A DNA stretch of 5,676 bases from Desulfobacteria bacterium (GCA_030145035.1 JAQYWL010000323.1:1-5676), one strand, 5' to 3'. Counted from the first letter of the stretch, positions 1-5,577 are shown. The notes: generated by a model not told the origin, from the sequence alone. Translations and numbers: made by a program.

Positions 1-1276
1 AGTCGTTACGGTTCAATCGCCAGATCAAACTCATGCGTCGTATTTCATGTGCCGACATCGTATCGGTCTCATAATCCCTGCATACACTCAGGTAAACAGG
101 TCGCGTGCGCCGAAAAGGGCGGATACCGTACGCGCCGGGGTTGTCATTCATATGGGTACCGAAAAAAAGATGGGCTTGCTGCGAAATGGAGTTGCCTTCT
201 ATGGCAACACGGTTTTTCTTCACAAACGCCAGGGTGTTGAGGGCCTGGTCAAAGGTTTCCCTGGGGAGACCAAACATGCTGAAAAGCTCCACATTGATGC
301 CTGCCTCCTGGGTCAAGCGGATTATCTCCGAAAGGCGCTCCAGGTCAATCGGTTTATTGATCCTCTCAAGGACTCTCGGGTTTGCCGACTCAAGTCCGTA
401 AGCGACGTTATCGGCACCAGCCCGCTTGAGTAAGGATAGCACCTCGGGATTAACCAGATCATAGCGCGTCTGGCACCAGAAGGTAATCCCAGTCACTTCT
501 TTGACGATCGCCTCAAGAAGCGTGACCAGGCGCTTTCGAGAAAAGGAAAAATTGGTATCAGCAAACCAAAATGCCCTTATACCCTTTGACCTGAGATACT
601 TCATCTCTTCTATGATCCGCTCCGGCGAGTAAAATCTGACCCTCCTATTGCTCGCCTTTGGAGTGTAGCAGAAGGCACAATCATAGGAACACCCCCGGGA
701 GGTCAGCATTACTGCTCGTTCCTTGTACCTCAAATCGATCAGATCCATCAGGTAAGGAGAGGGGTATGCGTCCAGGTTGCTAGCACCGTACAAAGGGCCG
801 GTCTCTATGACCGCGTCTTCCCGCAGAAAACACAGCCCTGGTACACTGGCCATGTCCTTGCCTTCAGTGAGGGCCTGGGCAAGTCCCAACATCACCTCTT
901 CGCCTTCGCCCCTGCAAAGAAAATCGATCTCCGGCATATGCCTCAAGGCCTCAGCCAGCATGAACGTCACCTGGGGGCCCCCTATGATAATCTTGATGGT
1001 CGGGGACAATTTTTTGGCAAACCGGGCCCAAAGTCTTATCTGCTCAATGTTTTCCTGGTATGCGGTGAAGCCGATGGCAAGCGGTTGGTCCGTGTGGATG
1101 GCCTTTGCTAGAACCTGCGGTTTAAGGGGGCTGTTGGCAAAATCCCCCAAAATCTGCCCTGAGAACCCATGGCTCTTCAAATAGGCCAGTATTGTAGCCT
1201 CAGATATGGGAATGGTGTCCGGGGATTCGACAGGGGCTAGCAGGTTGACATGAATGAATAGGAAATGGTCGGACAT
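1..1276 (-). CDS. B12-binding-domain radical SAM protein (C-terminus off window)
   Basis: Reading leftward from the ATG at 1276-1274, an uninterrupted frame gives 425 residues and runs off the window, so the C-terminus is missing. Residues about 1-150 look like the cobalamin-binding Rossmann domain of class B radical SAM enzymes: a FLFIHVNLLAP first strand, IIIGGPQVT near residue 98 and CRGEGEEV near 124. The DxHxxG cobalamin-ligand motif is not seen, which is common in this class. A radical SAM CxxxCxxC motif follows at Cys196, Cys200 and Cys203 (GCSYDCAFCY), which should bind the 4Fe-4S cluster that cleaves SAM. Downstream TIM-barrel signatures include WFADTNF, AYGLESANPRVL near 296 and MFGLPRET. 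The family includes methyltransferases, methylthiotransferase-like and ring-forming enzymes; the substrate cannot be told. An in-frame stop lies five codons upstream, so 1276 is the first possible start, but no good Shine-Dalgarno precedes it. It is on the same strand as the 1573-2581 operon, 296 bp away. Confidence 0.9.
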   Translation of the reverse strand, partial: MSDHFLFIHVNLLAPVESPDTIPISEATILAYLKSHGFSGQILGDFANSPLKPQVLAKAIHTDQPLAIGFTAYQENIEQIRLWARFAKKLSPTIKIIIGGPQVTFMLAEALRHMPEIDFLCRGEGEEVMLGLAQALTEGKDMASVPGLCFLREDAVIETGPLYGASNLDAYPSPYLMDLIDLRYKERAVMLTSRGCSYDCAFCYTPKASNRRVRFYSPERIIEEMKYLRSKGIRAFWFADTNFSFSRKRLVTLLEAIVKEVTGITFWCQTRYDLVNPEVLSLLKRAGADNVAYGLESANPRVLERINKPIDLERLSEIIRLTQEAGINVELFSMFGLPRETFDQALNTLAFVKKNRVAIEGNSISQQAHLFFGTHMNDNPGAYGIRPFRRTRPVYLSVCRDYETDTMSAHEIRRMSLIWRLNRND

Positions 1277-1281
1277 ATGCG

Positions 1282-1311
1282 ATTGCGGATTTTAAATTGC
1301 GGATTGCGGAT
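1282..1311. repeat. Three ATTGCGGAT copies
   Basis: The nonamer ATTGCGGAT occurs at 1282-1290, 1296-1304 and 1303-1311; the last two overlap in a 7-bp ATTGCGG tandem. It ends 6 bp before the radical SAM start codon and so replaces the place where a ribosome-binding site would be expected. Similar 'attgcgga' tandems are, as far as I recall, common between genes in deltaproteobacterial genomes. Confidence 0.7.
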
Positions 1312-1345
1312 TTGACCAATCCGTCTCTGGCGGAGTAATTATTCA

Positions 1346-1437
1346 GTCCCCCCCTTTGAAAAAGGGGGGTTAGGGGGGATTTATCTGCCAGCTACAAACA
1401 AAAATCCCCCCCGGCCCCCCTTTACGAAAGGGGGGAG
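1346..1437. repeat. Inverted pair of C/G-rich hairpin repeats (REP/BIME-like)
   Basis: Two imperfect copies of one element face each other. The left copy (about 1346-1383) holds a hairpin with arms CCCCCCTTT and AAAGGGGGG (1349-1357 and 1361-1369), then TTAGGGGGGATTT. The right copy (about 1400-1437) is its reverse complement: AAATCCCCCC, then a hairpin with arms CCCCCCTTT and AAAGGGGGG (1415-1423 and 1427-1435). The loops are GAA and ACG. The whole block could fold as two small hairpins or one long one. It lies downstream of the minus-strand operon ending at 1573 and upstream of the radical SAM gene, so it may terminate or attenuate transcription or protect RNA ends. There is no transposase, so it is a non-autonomous extragenic repeat. 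Confidence 0.8.
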
Positions 1438-1572
1438 TGAACGGTTACCTCGCGGACTATGAAAATCGGACAGTTTGCAAAACCAATCTGCGTGGGCCAC
1501 GTTGATGATATATACAGTGTGAGAATCCAGAAATCTATTATGGGAAGATCTGTAGAGGGTGGCATCGCCCGG
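1438..1572. other. Intergenic stretch without a recognised gene
   Basis: This is the rest of the 296-bp gap between the radical SAM gene and the small-protein gene. I see no convincing ORF, RNA gene or rho-independent terminator. An AT-rich patch (GATGATATATACAG, about 1504-1517) could belong to a promoter for the minus-strand radical SAM gene, but no matching -35 box is clear. Confidence 0.4.
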
Positions 1573-1920
1573 TCACGCCAGGCCCTGTTTCTTTAGGAAT
1601 TCCCGGTACCAGCAGGAGAACTCATACATCCCTTTATACCGATCGTCATTGTTGATTATTCCAAGACAGATGTCCCAGGCCCCCTGACCATATTCGTTAC
1701 TGTAGTCCTCGTGTTTACACGTGGCGAGGAATTCTCGGGCCAACTCAAGGGCTGAGCGCTTCGATTTATCCTCTCGCATATCAATGGGGTCTTTTGGCTC
1801 AATGAAGGGGTCCCACTTGTCGTAGCCTTCTTTCTTGAGGATGTGCTTTTGCCGCCTGGGGGACATGCTGTCAAAAATGAATTTCTTCCTCTCTTCATCT
1901 TCAGGCGATAGTTTGCGCAT
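1573..1920 (-). CDS. Small charged protein of unknown function (115 aa)
   Basis: I do not recognise this protein. It has 115 residues and no signal peptide or membrane segment, so it is probably cytosolic. The first half is highly charged (PEDEERKKF, RRQKHILKKEG, then a PKDPIDMREDKSKR linker). The second half looks helical and carries three cysteines and many aromatic residues (FLATCKHEDYSNEYGQGAWD, then MYEFSCWYREFL). The cysteines are not in a CxxC pair, so there is no obvious metal site. The start at 1920 is well supported by a consensus AGGAGGT six bases upstream. The gene begins 16 bp after the stop of the YkgJ-type gene on the same strand, so the two are almost surely cotranscribed and this may be a partner of the Cys-cluster protein. 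The good ribosome-binding site and coding-like composition argue that it is real; its role is unknown. Confidence 0.85.
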   Translation of the reverse strand: MRKLSPEDEERKKFIFDSMSPRRQKHILKKEGYDKWDPFIEPKDPIDMREDKSKRSALELAREFLATCKHEDYSNEYGQGAWDICLGIINNDDRYKGMYEFSCWYREFLKKQGLA

Positions 1921-1926
1921 CTAGGT

Positions 1927-1933
1927 ACCTCCT
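1927..1933 (-). promoter_or_regulatory. Ribosome-binding site of the 115-aa gene
   Basis: ACCTCCT on the plus strand reads AGGAGGT on the coding strand, a full anti-16S match, six bases before the ATG at 1920. It supports this frame over the overlapping minus-strand frame that starts at 1940. Confidence 0.85.
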
Positions 1934-1936
1934 GCG

Positions 1937-2581
1937 TCAAGCCAAAAAGTATTTTTCGTCATAGGTGGTCATCAAGGCCGATGAAACGGGTACAAGGCTC
2001 ATATTGATCTTTGAACGCTTCGAGCCAATCTCTTGGAGGAGGGCCTCAGACAGCTCAAGGAGACGGTCATTCATACGGTCGAGGTTCACCGTGGGATAGG
2101 ATGTTCCCTCTTTGAAACCCGATTCCGCGCAGATATGGGCCTTTCCTCCAATTGATGTTGGAATACCATAGACTCTACAGGTGATAGGTCTCCTGGCATA
2201 CAGGTCACACAGTTTCTCGCCATTTAGGAGGGGACAGGACACTCTTTCCTGCGCCAAATAGAAGAACACCTCGTCCGGACTCTTGCCCTTCCTCAAGTAC
2301 ATTTTCTGAAGTTCTTGTTTAATCTGATAGAACTCGCGATCAGCCTTTTCCGCCCGCCTGAGGATCGGACGTCGCTCCCTTCTGGTGAGCAATTTGTTGA
2401 AATGATAGTTTATATAGACCGATTCGATCAGGGTGACATCAAACACGGCGTAACAGCAGTCACAACAATAGATTTCACACCGAACGCAATCCTCGTGGGC
2501 TTCCTGCATTGCCCTAAAGATCTTGTCTGCTTCAGAAACCAGGGCCTCGTATCTCTCAAAGGTCTTTGAAAAATCTAACAT
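1937..2581 (-). CDS. YkgJ-type cysteine-cluster protein (putative Zn/Fe-chelating)
   Basis: The 214-residue product fits the YkgJ/UPF0153 family, small cytosolic proteins thought to bind zinc or iron through conserved cysteines; no enzymatic role is settled. Numbered from the chosen start, an N-terminal cluster holds Cys32, 35, 39, 40, 42 and 43 (CVRCEIYCCDCC). After a charged helical insert (about 60-112) come Cys116, Cys125 and Cys135 in the family signature CPLLNGEKLCDLYARRPITC followed by RVYGIP, then Cys151. The C-terminal 60 residues look helical. Two in-frame ATGs exist, at 2587 and 2581. The Shine-Dalgarno GGTGAGGA touches the first but is correctly spaced (7 nt from GAGG) for the second, so I prefer 2581. 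It is the first gene of an operon with the 115-aa gene and is divergent from the YcaO gene, suggesting a shared control region and perhaps a shared process. The family call is firm; the function is not. Confidence 0.88.
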   Translation of the reverse strand: MLDFSKTFERYEALVSEADKIFRAMQEAHEDCVRCEIYCCDCCYAVFDVTLIESVYINYHFNKLLTRRERRPILRRAEKADREFYQIKQELQKMYLRKGKSPDEVFFYLAQERVSCPLLNGEKLCDLYARRPITCRVYGIPTSIGGKAHICAESGFKEGTSYPTVNLDRMNDRLLELSEALLQEIGSKRSKINMSLVPVSSALMTTYDEKYFLA

Positions 2582-2587
2582 AATCAT

Positions 2588-2595
2588 TCCTCACC
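2588..2595 (-). promoter_or_regulatory. Ribosome-binding site that decides the YkgJ-type start
   Basis: GGTGAGGA on the minus strand directly abuts the ATG at 2587 (too close to work) but lies 6-7 bases from the in-frame ATG at 2581. It therefore favours the shorter 214-residue protein. Confidence 0.6.
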
Positions 2596-2613
2596 ACATT
2601 GTAAGCTGCCCAT

Positions 2614-2643
2614 TTGATAGCAGACGCCTATCGTGCCTGTCAA
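2614..2643 (-). promoter_or_regulatory. Candidate sigma-70 promoter for the YkgJ-type operon
   Basis: On the minus strand a perfect -35 box TTGACA (2643-2638) is followed, after 18 bp, by TATCAA (2619-2614, four of six matches to TATAAT). Transcription would start near 2607, giving a leader of about 20-25 nt. It is seen by eye only. A 7-bp inverted repeat (CCTATCG 2627-2633, CGATAGG 2657-2663) brackets the -35 box and may be an operator. Confidence 0.45.
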
Positions 2644-2714
2644 CGACCAATTAGTCCGATAGGATTGAGTTGGATTGTATCTTCGGAGGCGCACATGGTA
2701 TGTCTATCGCATTG

Positions 2715-2743
2715 TTGACAAAGCCAGCGTTTTAGTTTATCCG
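2715..2743 (+). promoter_or_regulatory. Weak candidate promoter for the YcaO gene
   Basis: A perfect TTGACA at 2715-2720 is followed after 17 bp by TATCCG (2738-2743), only half matching TATAAT; TTTATC at a 15-bp spacing is the alternative. The leader would be about 65 nt. The -35 match is good but the -10 is poor, so an activator or another sigma factor may be needed. Confidence 0.3.
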
Positions 2744-2815
2744 CAACTAATGTGAAAGAGTGAGCCTTATCGAACAGAAAATATCCTTTTGCCTAATATA
2801 TGAAAGCGAAATCCT

Positions 2816-4552
2816 ATGAATCGTGCTGACAGCCATGGGGCCTCCCATCATATCATGCGCTATGAGCTTGAACACCAGGGTACACAATTTGGGACCGGGC
2901 AGTTTGCATGTTTTCCCCCGGGAGATTTAGATTTTGAAGATGCACTTGAATACATCCAGGATCATCCTAACGATGACTTTATGCATAAGTATCTCTTACA
3001 CCTTGCGGGGACGTTTGGGCCAAACCTGACTTGCCAATTGGTAGAAAGGGCAAAGAAAGACAACCCTTATCTCATGGCATTAATGTATGAAGCCTGCATT
3101 CTCAACGACAGATTACACCCCTTGATTGAGAACTTCGAGGGCACTGACATCAAAGAATTAGCCCGGTACACGCCCTTAATTTATGTCAATTGGTCCTTGA
3201 AAAAAGACCGAGAGGACAAGGCATACTGGCTCAGGGCCTTTTCCGAAAACATCCTCCGACACGAACCCGCAACGCTTGAAGGTGAATTGGAGTTTCCCAT
3301 CCCCTTTGACAAGCAAGCCATGGACGCCTGGATAAGTAGGGTGGTACCGATCAAAGCACTCCTGGATCGTTTAGGAGCGAAAAGAATACCAAAAGATACC
3401 GAAAAGAAACACAGTGCCGTGGAGACCTCTACAAAGGCGATGGAAAGGCTGAAGGCTATAGACTTTAAGGCTGGACCCGAAACAGAAAATCAAGCCAGCC
3501 TCAGTCCTTATGCCCTTCAAATGCAATGGATTCTGCGAGTTAGCGTGTCAACAGGGAGAAATCATTGGGAACTGACAGGACTCCAGACCAGTTACGGCAA
3601 AGGGCTTACTATCGACCAGGCCAGAGCCTCCTGCTTCATGGAGGTGGTTGAAAGGGTTTCGGCTTTTGCCAGTTTTGATTCTGAAAATGCCCTCAATTAC
3701 AAGCACGGTCATCCTTTAATCAGAGCGCGCTTCGAAGACTTGAAGAAAGAATCTTATGGGGTCTTGGACCCCAATGACATGGATCTTGAGGTCCCGTATC
3801 AAAACCATCCCCTATATTGGGTTACCGCAGAAAGAGTGGATGAAAATGGTACACATCCTGTCTATGTACCGGCCCAACTGGTCTTTCTGTTTTGCAATCT
3901 CGATGAAATCTGCCTGACGAGTGGTCTGCCGTCTACCGGTCTTGCCTCGGGAAATACGCTTGAAGAGGCCAAGCTGCACAGCCTCCTTGAAGTTATAGAA
4001 CGGGATGCGGAAAGGGTTATGCCTTATTCTCGCGATAGGTGTTTCTTGTTGGAATCCAACCTCCCACCAGTACAGGATATTTTGCAACATGCCGGTAATG
4101 AAGGTGTCCAGATTCAGTTCCTGGATATCACTTCTGAGTTTGGCATTCCCTGCTACAAAGCTTTCATTCAAGGCCCCGATGGACAAGTTTTAAAAGGGTG
4201 CGCAGCACACCTGGACGGGAAAAGAGCGGTTGTCTCTGCACTAACCGAGGTACCATTCCACTCTTCATGGTTTCGCCCCATGCCGATTCCCGATGGTCTA
4301 AAGGCAGTCAAATACTATGACCTTCCGGATTATACGTCAGGGGACATTGACCGTGATCTGGAACTTTTGCAAGAGCTTCTGGTCATGAATGGCTACCGGC
4401 CGATCTATGTCAACCTGACGAGAAAGGATCTGGACATACCCACGGTAAAGACGCTCATACCTGGCCTGGAGATGTTTGCCGAATTCGACCGCTTTTCCAC
4501 CCTGAGTCTGAGGCAGTTTGCCCATTACCTCAGGGCTCGGAAGTCTCGGTAA
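2816..4552 (+). CDS. YcaO-domain protein with extra helical N-terminal region
   Basis: This 578-residue protein belongs to the YcaO superfamily, ATP-using enzymes that activate amide backbones (azoline, thioamide or amidine formation) or, as in E. coli YcaO, assist RimO methylthiolation of ribosomal protein S12. Residues about 1-190 are helical, soluble and unrecognised; 190-225 is a charged linker; the YcaO domain fills about 230-570. Visible motifs are SxxxExxER (Ser272, Glu276, Glu279, Arg280), a second SxxExxER (Ser389, Glu392, Glu395, Arg396, Asp397), ALTE ending at Glu478, and the late family signature YDLPDYTSGDIDRDLELL...IPTVKTLIPGLE. The usual RALTExxQ third motif appears as SALTEVPF, so Arg and Gln seem replaced. 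There is no C-terminal proline-rich PxPxP tail of azoline cyclodehydratases. No TfuA, E1-like or precursor gene is adjacent. An in-frame stop at 2801 makes 2816 the first start; its Shine-Dalgarno is weak. The family call is firm, the substrate unknown. Confidence 0.92.
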   Translation: MNRADSHGASHHIMRYELEHQGTQFGTGQFACFPPGDLDFEDALEYIQDHPNDDFMHKYLLHLAGTFGPNLTCQLVERAKKDNPYLMALMYEACILNDRLHPLIENFEGTDIKELARYTPLIYVNWSLKKDREDKAYWLRAFSENILRHEPATLEGELEFPIPFDKQAMDAWISRVVPIKALLDRLGAKRIPKDTEKKHSAVETSTKAMERLKAIDFKAGPETENQASLSPYALQMQWILRVSVSTGRNHWELTGLQTSYGKGLTIDQARASCFMEVVERVSAFASFDSENALNYKHGHPLIRARFEDLKKESYGVLDPNDMDLEVPYQNHPLYWVTAERVDENGTHPVYVPAQLVFLFCNLDEICLTSGLPSTGLASGNTLEEAKLHSLLEVIERDAERVMPYSRDRCFLLESNLPPVQDILQHAGNEGVQIQFLDITSEFGIPCYKAFIQGPDGQVLKGCAAHLDGKRAVVSALTEVPFHSSWFRPMPIPDGLKAVKYYDLPDYTSGDIDRDLELLQELLVMNGYRPIYVNLTRKDLDIPTVKTLIPGLEMFAEFDRFSTLSLRQFAHYLRARKSR

Positions 4553-4604
4553 TCCAACCATCCGGATACTTCACGTAATACTCCATAAGTCCATAGTAGA
4601 AAAA

Positions 4605-4635
4605 ACTTGACAACCTTCGATCAAGTGCCTAGAGT
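4605..4635 (+). promoter_or_regulatory. Candidate promoter with overlapping inverted repeat, DUF134 operon
   Basis: A perfect -35 TTGACA (4607-4612) is followed after 17 bp by TAGAGT (4630-4635, four of six). A 6-bp inverted repeat ACTTGA/TCAAGT (4605-4610 and 4621-4626, 10-bp spacer) covers the -35 box and spacer, where a repressor or MerR-like activator would bind. A second possible -10, TATACT at 4647-4652, has no good -35 box. Autoregulation by the downstream DUF134 protein is possible but inferred. Confidence 0.45.
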
Positions 4636-4652
4636 GGTTTTTAGCATATACT

Positions 4653-4670
4653 CATAACGGTGATGTTATG
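4653..4670 (+). promoter_or_regulatory. Inverted repeat that includes the DUF134 start codon
   Basis: CATAAC (4653-4658) and GTTATG (4665-4670) are perfect 6-bp arms around GGTGAT, the only candidate Shine-Dalgarno. The right arm contains the ATG at 4668. In RNA this hairpin would hide the start codon and put the ribosome site in the loop; in DNA it could be an operator. It may be chance. Confidence 0.4.
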
Positions 4671-5093
4671 GTACGCCCTCAAAAAAGTCGCCTTGTAGAG
4701 ATCGACCCGAAGATAAGCTATTTTAAACCTCGGGGAGTTCCCATGATAGACCTGGAACAGGTACAGTTGACCGTAGATGAGCTTGAAGCCTTAAGGCTGG
4801 CTGATTTCTTGGGGATGTCCCACGAAGAAGCAGGCAAGCAGATGGGGGTGTCCAGAGCGACATTTGGGCGTATTATTGAACAGGCACGCAAGACCGTGGC
4901 AGATGCATTGATCCACGGCAAGGCTATTAGTGTGGACGGAGGAAATTATAGAAGGGTGGACCCGACGACCAACAGAGCCTTTTTGTGCGATCACTGCGGG
5001 TGGCGCTGGGAAGAGCCCCCTGCCACCGGGCGACCAAAAAAATGTCCTTCATGCGGAGGTCAAGGGTTTCACCGAGTAGCGGAAAAGGGGTAA
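4668..5093 (+). CDS. DUF134 (UPF0251) family DNA-binding protein with zinc ribbon
   Basis: The 141-residue product matches the DUF134/UPF0251 pattern from end to end: MVRPQKSRLV start, SYFKPRGVPM (17-26), then LTVDELEALRLAD (34-46) leading into a sigma-70-region-4-like helix-turn-helix around 50-73 (MSHEEAGKQMGVSRATFGRI). The final 35 residues form a zinc-ribbon-like unit with Cys107-x2-Cys110 and Cys126-x2-Cys129, separated by a basic loop (TGRPKK). The family is presumed to be regulatory, often near iron-sulfur or nitrogenase-cofactor-like genes; targets are largely unproven. Here it heads a two-gene operon with an FMN split-barrel protein 35 bp downstream, so its likely role is control of that operon in response to metal or redox state; that is inference. 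The start at 4668 agrees with the family N-terminus although the ribosome site (GGTG) is weak and lies in a hairpin. Confidence 0.9.
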   Translation: MVRPQKSRLVEIDPKISYFKPRGVPMIDLEQVQLTVDELEALRLADFLGMSHEEAGKQMGVSRATFGRIIEQARKTVADALIHGKAISVDGGNYRRVDPTTNRAFLCDHCGWRWEEPPATGRPKKCPSCGGQGFHRVAEKG

Positions 5094-5114
5094 TAGCAAA
5101 GAACACCAAAAAAA

Positions 5115-5123
5115 GGAAGGAGG
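5115..5123 (+). promoter_or_regulatory. Ribosome-binding site of the PNPOx-like gene
   Basis: GGAAGGAGG lies five bases before the ATG at 5129. It fixes that start over an in-frame ATG at 4985 that lies inside the DUF134 gene, where the extra 48 residues would be an out-of-frame reading of the zinc ribbon. Confidence 0.85.
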
Positions 5124-5128
5124 CAAAA

Positions 5129-5548
5129 ATGGTAAAATTAACAGAGGACATGAAGGATGTCATGGAAAAGACCCGGGGTTATGCCATAGCCACGTGTACC
5201 AAGAATGGCATCCCGAACGTGGTTCCGATCCATTTCATTAAGATCCTTTCGGATGATGAGATCATGATGGCCGATATCTTTATGAAGAAGTCCTTTGAAA
5301 ACATTCAGCAGAACCCCGTCATGGCCATCTCCGTATGGGATTGGGATGTCAAACCTCGCAAAGGGTACCAGTTCAAAGGGATCCCCAGGATCGAAACCTC
5401 TGGCAAAATTTACGACATGGCCGTTGAGATGGTTAAGGCTGAAAAGCCTGATCTCACGGCCAAGTCGGCCATTGTCGTAAAGATTACAGACATCTTTGTC
5501 ACCACTCCTGGCCCCGATGCAGGCAAGAATGTGGAAGAGATCAGTTAG
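5129..5548 (+). CDS. Pyridoxamine 5'-phosphate oxidase-like FMN-binding split-barrel protein
   Basis: The 139-residue product has the compact split-barrel layout of PNPOx-like flavoproteins: an N-terminal helix (LTEDMKDVMEKT), a first strand pair GYAIATCTKNGIPNVVPIHF (residues 16-35), an acidic strand EIMMADIFM, the family signature KKSFENIQQNPVMAISVWD, and later strands YQFKGIPRIETSGKIY and AIVVKITDIFVTTPGPDAG. The family binds FMN, or F420 or heme in some branches, as soluble homodimers. The short length and lack of a PdxH-type C-terminus argue against a true vitamin B6 oxidase; a flavin reductase or flavin-binding redox role is more likely. It follows the DUF134 gene by 35 bp on the same strand with its own strong ribosome-binding site, so it is probably the operon's effector gene. 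The cofactor and substrate cannot be read from the sequence. Confidence 0.88.
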   Translation: MVKLTEDMKDVMEKTRGYAIATCTKNGIPNVVPIHFIKILSDDEIMMADIFMKKSFENIQQNPVMAISVWDWDVKPRKGYQFKGIPRIETSGKIYDMAVEMVKAEKPDLTAKSAIVVKITDIFVTTPGPDAGKNVEEIS

Positions 5549-5577
5549 AGGGTTCAAAGGTAACATTTCAATGAATG

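Noticed and set aside
777..1184. 135-codon plus-strand frame
   Set aside because: Antisense to the B12-binding and radical SAM coding sequence, with no ribosome-binding site and no family resemblance; same for the plus-strand frames at 47-433 and 105-401.
1346..1437. Rho-independent terminator for the minus-strand operon
   Set aside because: The hairpins are not followed by a T-run in the minus direction and they lie over 130 bp past the stop codon; annotated as repeats instead, though an effect on transcription is not excluded.
1656..1940. 94-codon minus-strand frame overlapping the 115-aa gene
   Set aside because: It overlaps the YkgJ-type stop, has no ribosome-binding site, and the alternative frame has a consensus AGGAGGT.
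2588..2815. A short RiPP precursor peptide in the YcaO upstream gap
   Set aside because: No ORF with a leader-plus-core pattern was found on either strand; only a 7-codon frame exists, which is reported separately as a possible leader peptide.
3812..4186. 124-codon minus-strand frame inside the YcaO gene
   Set aside because: The plus strand here encodes the conserved YcaO motifs; the antisense product resembles nothing.
4634..4647. Possible sigma-54 promoter (TGG...GCA) before the DUF134 gene
   Set aside because: The GG and GC doublets are only 8 bp apart, too close for the -24/-12 spacing.
4985..5128. N-terminal extension of the PNPOx-like protein to the ATG at 4985
   Set aside because: The extra 48 residues are an out-of-frame reading of the DUF134 zinc ribbon, and a strong ribosome site fixes the start at 5129.
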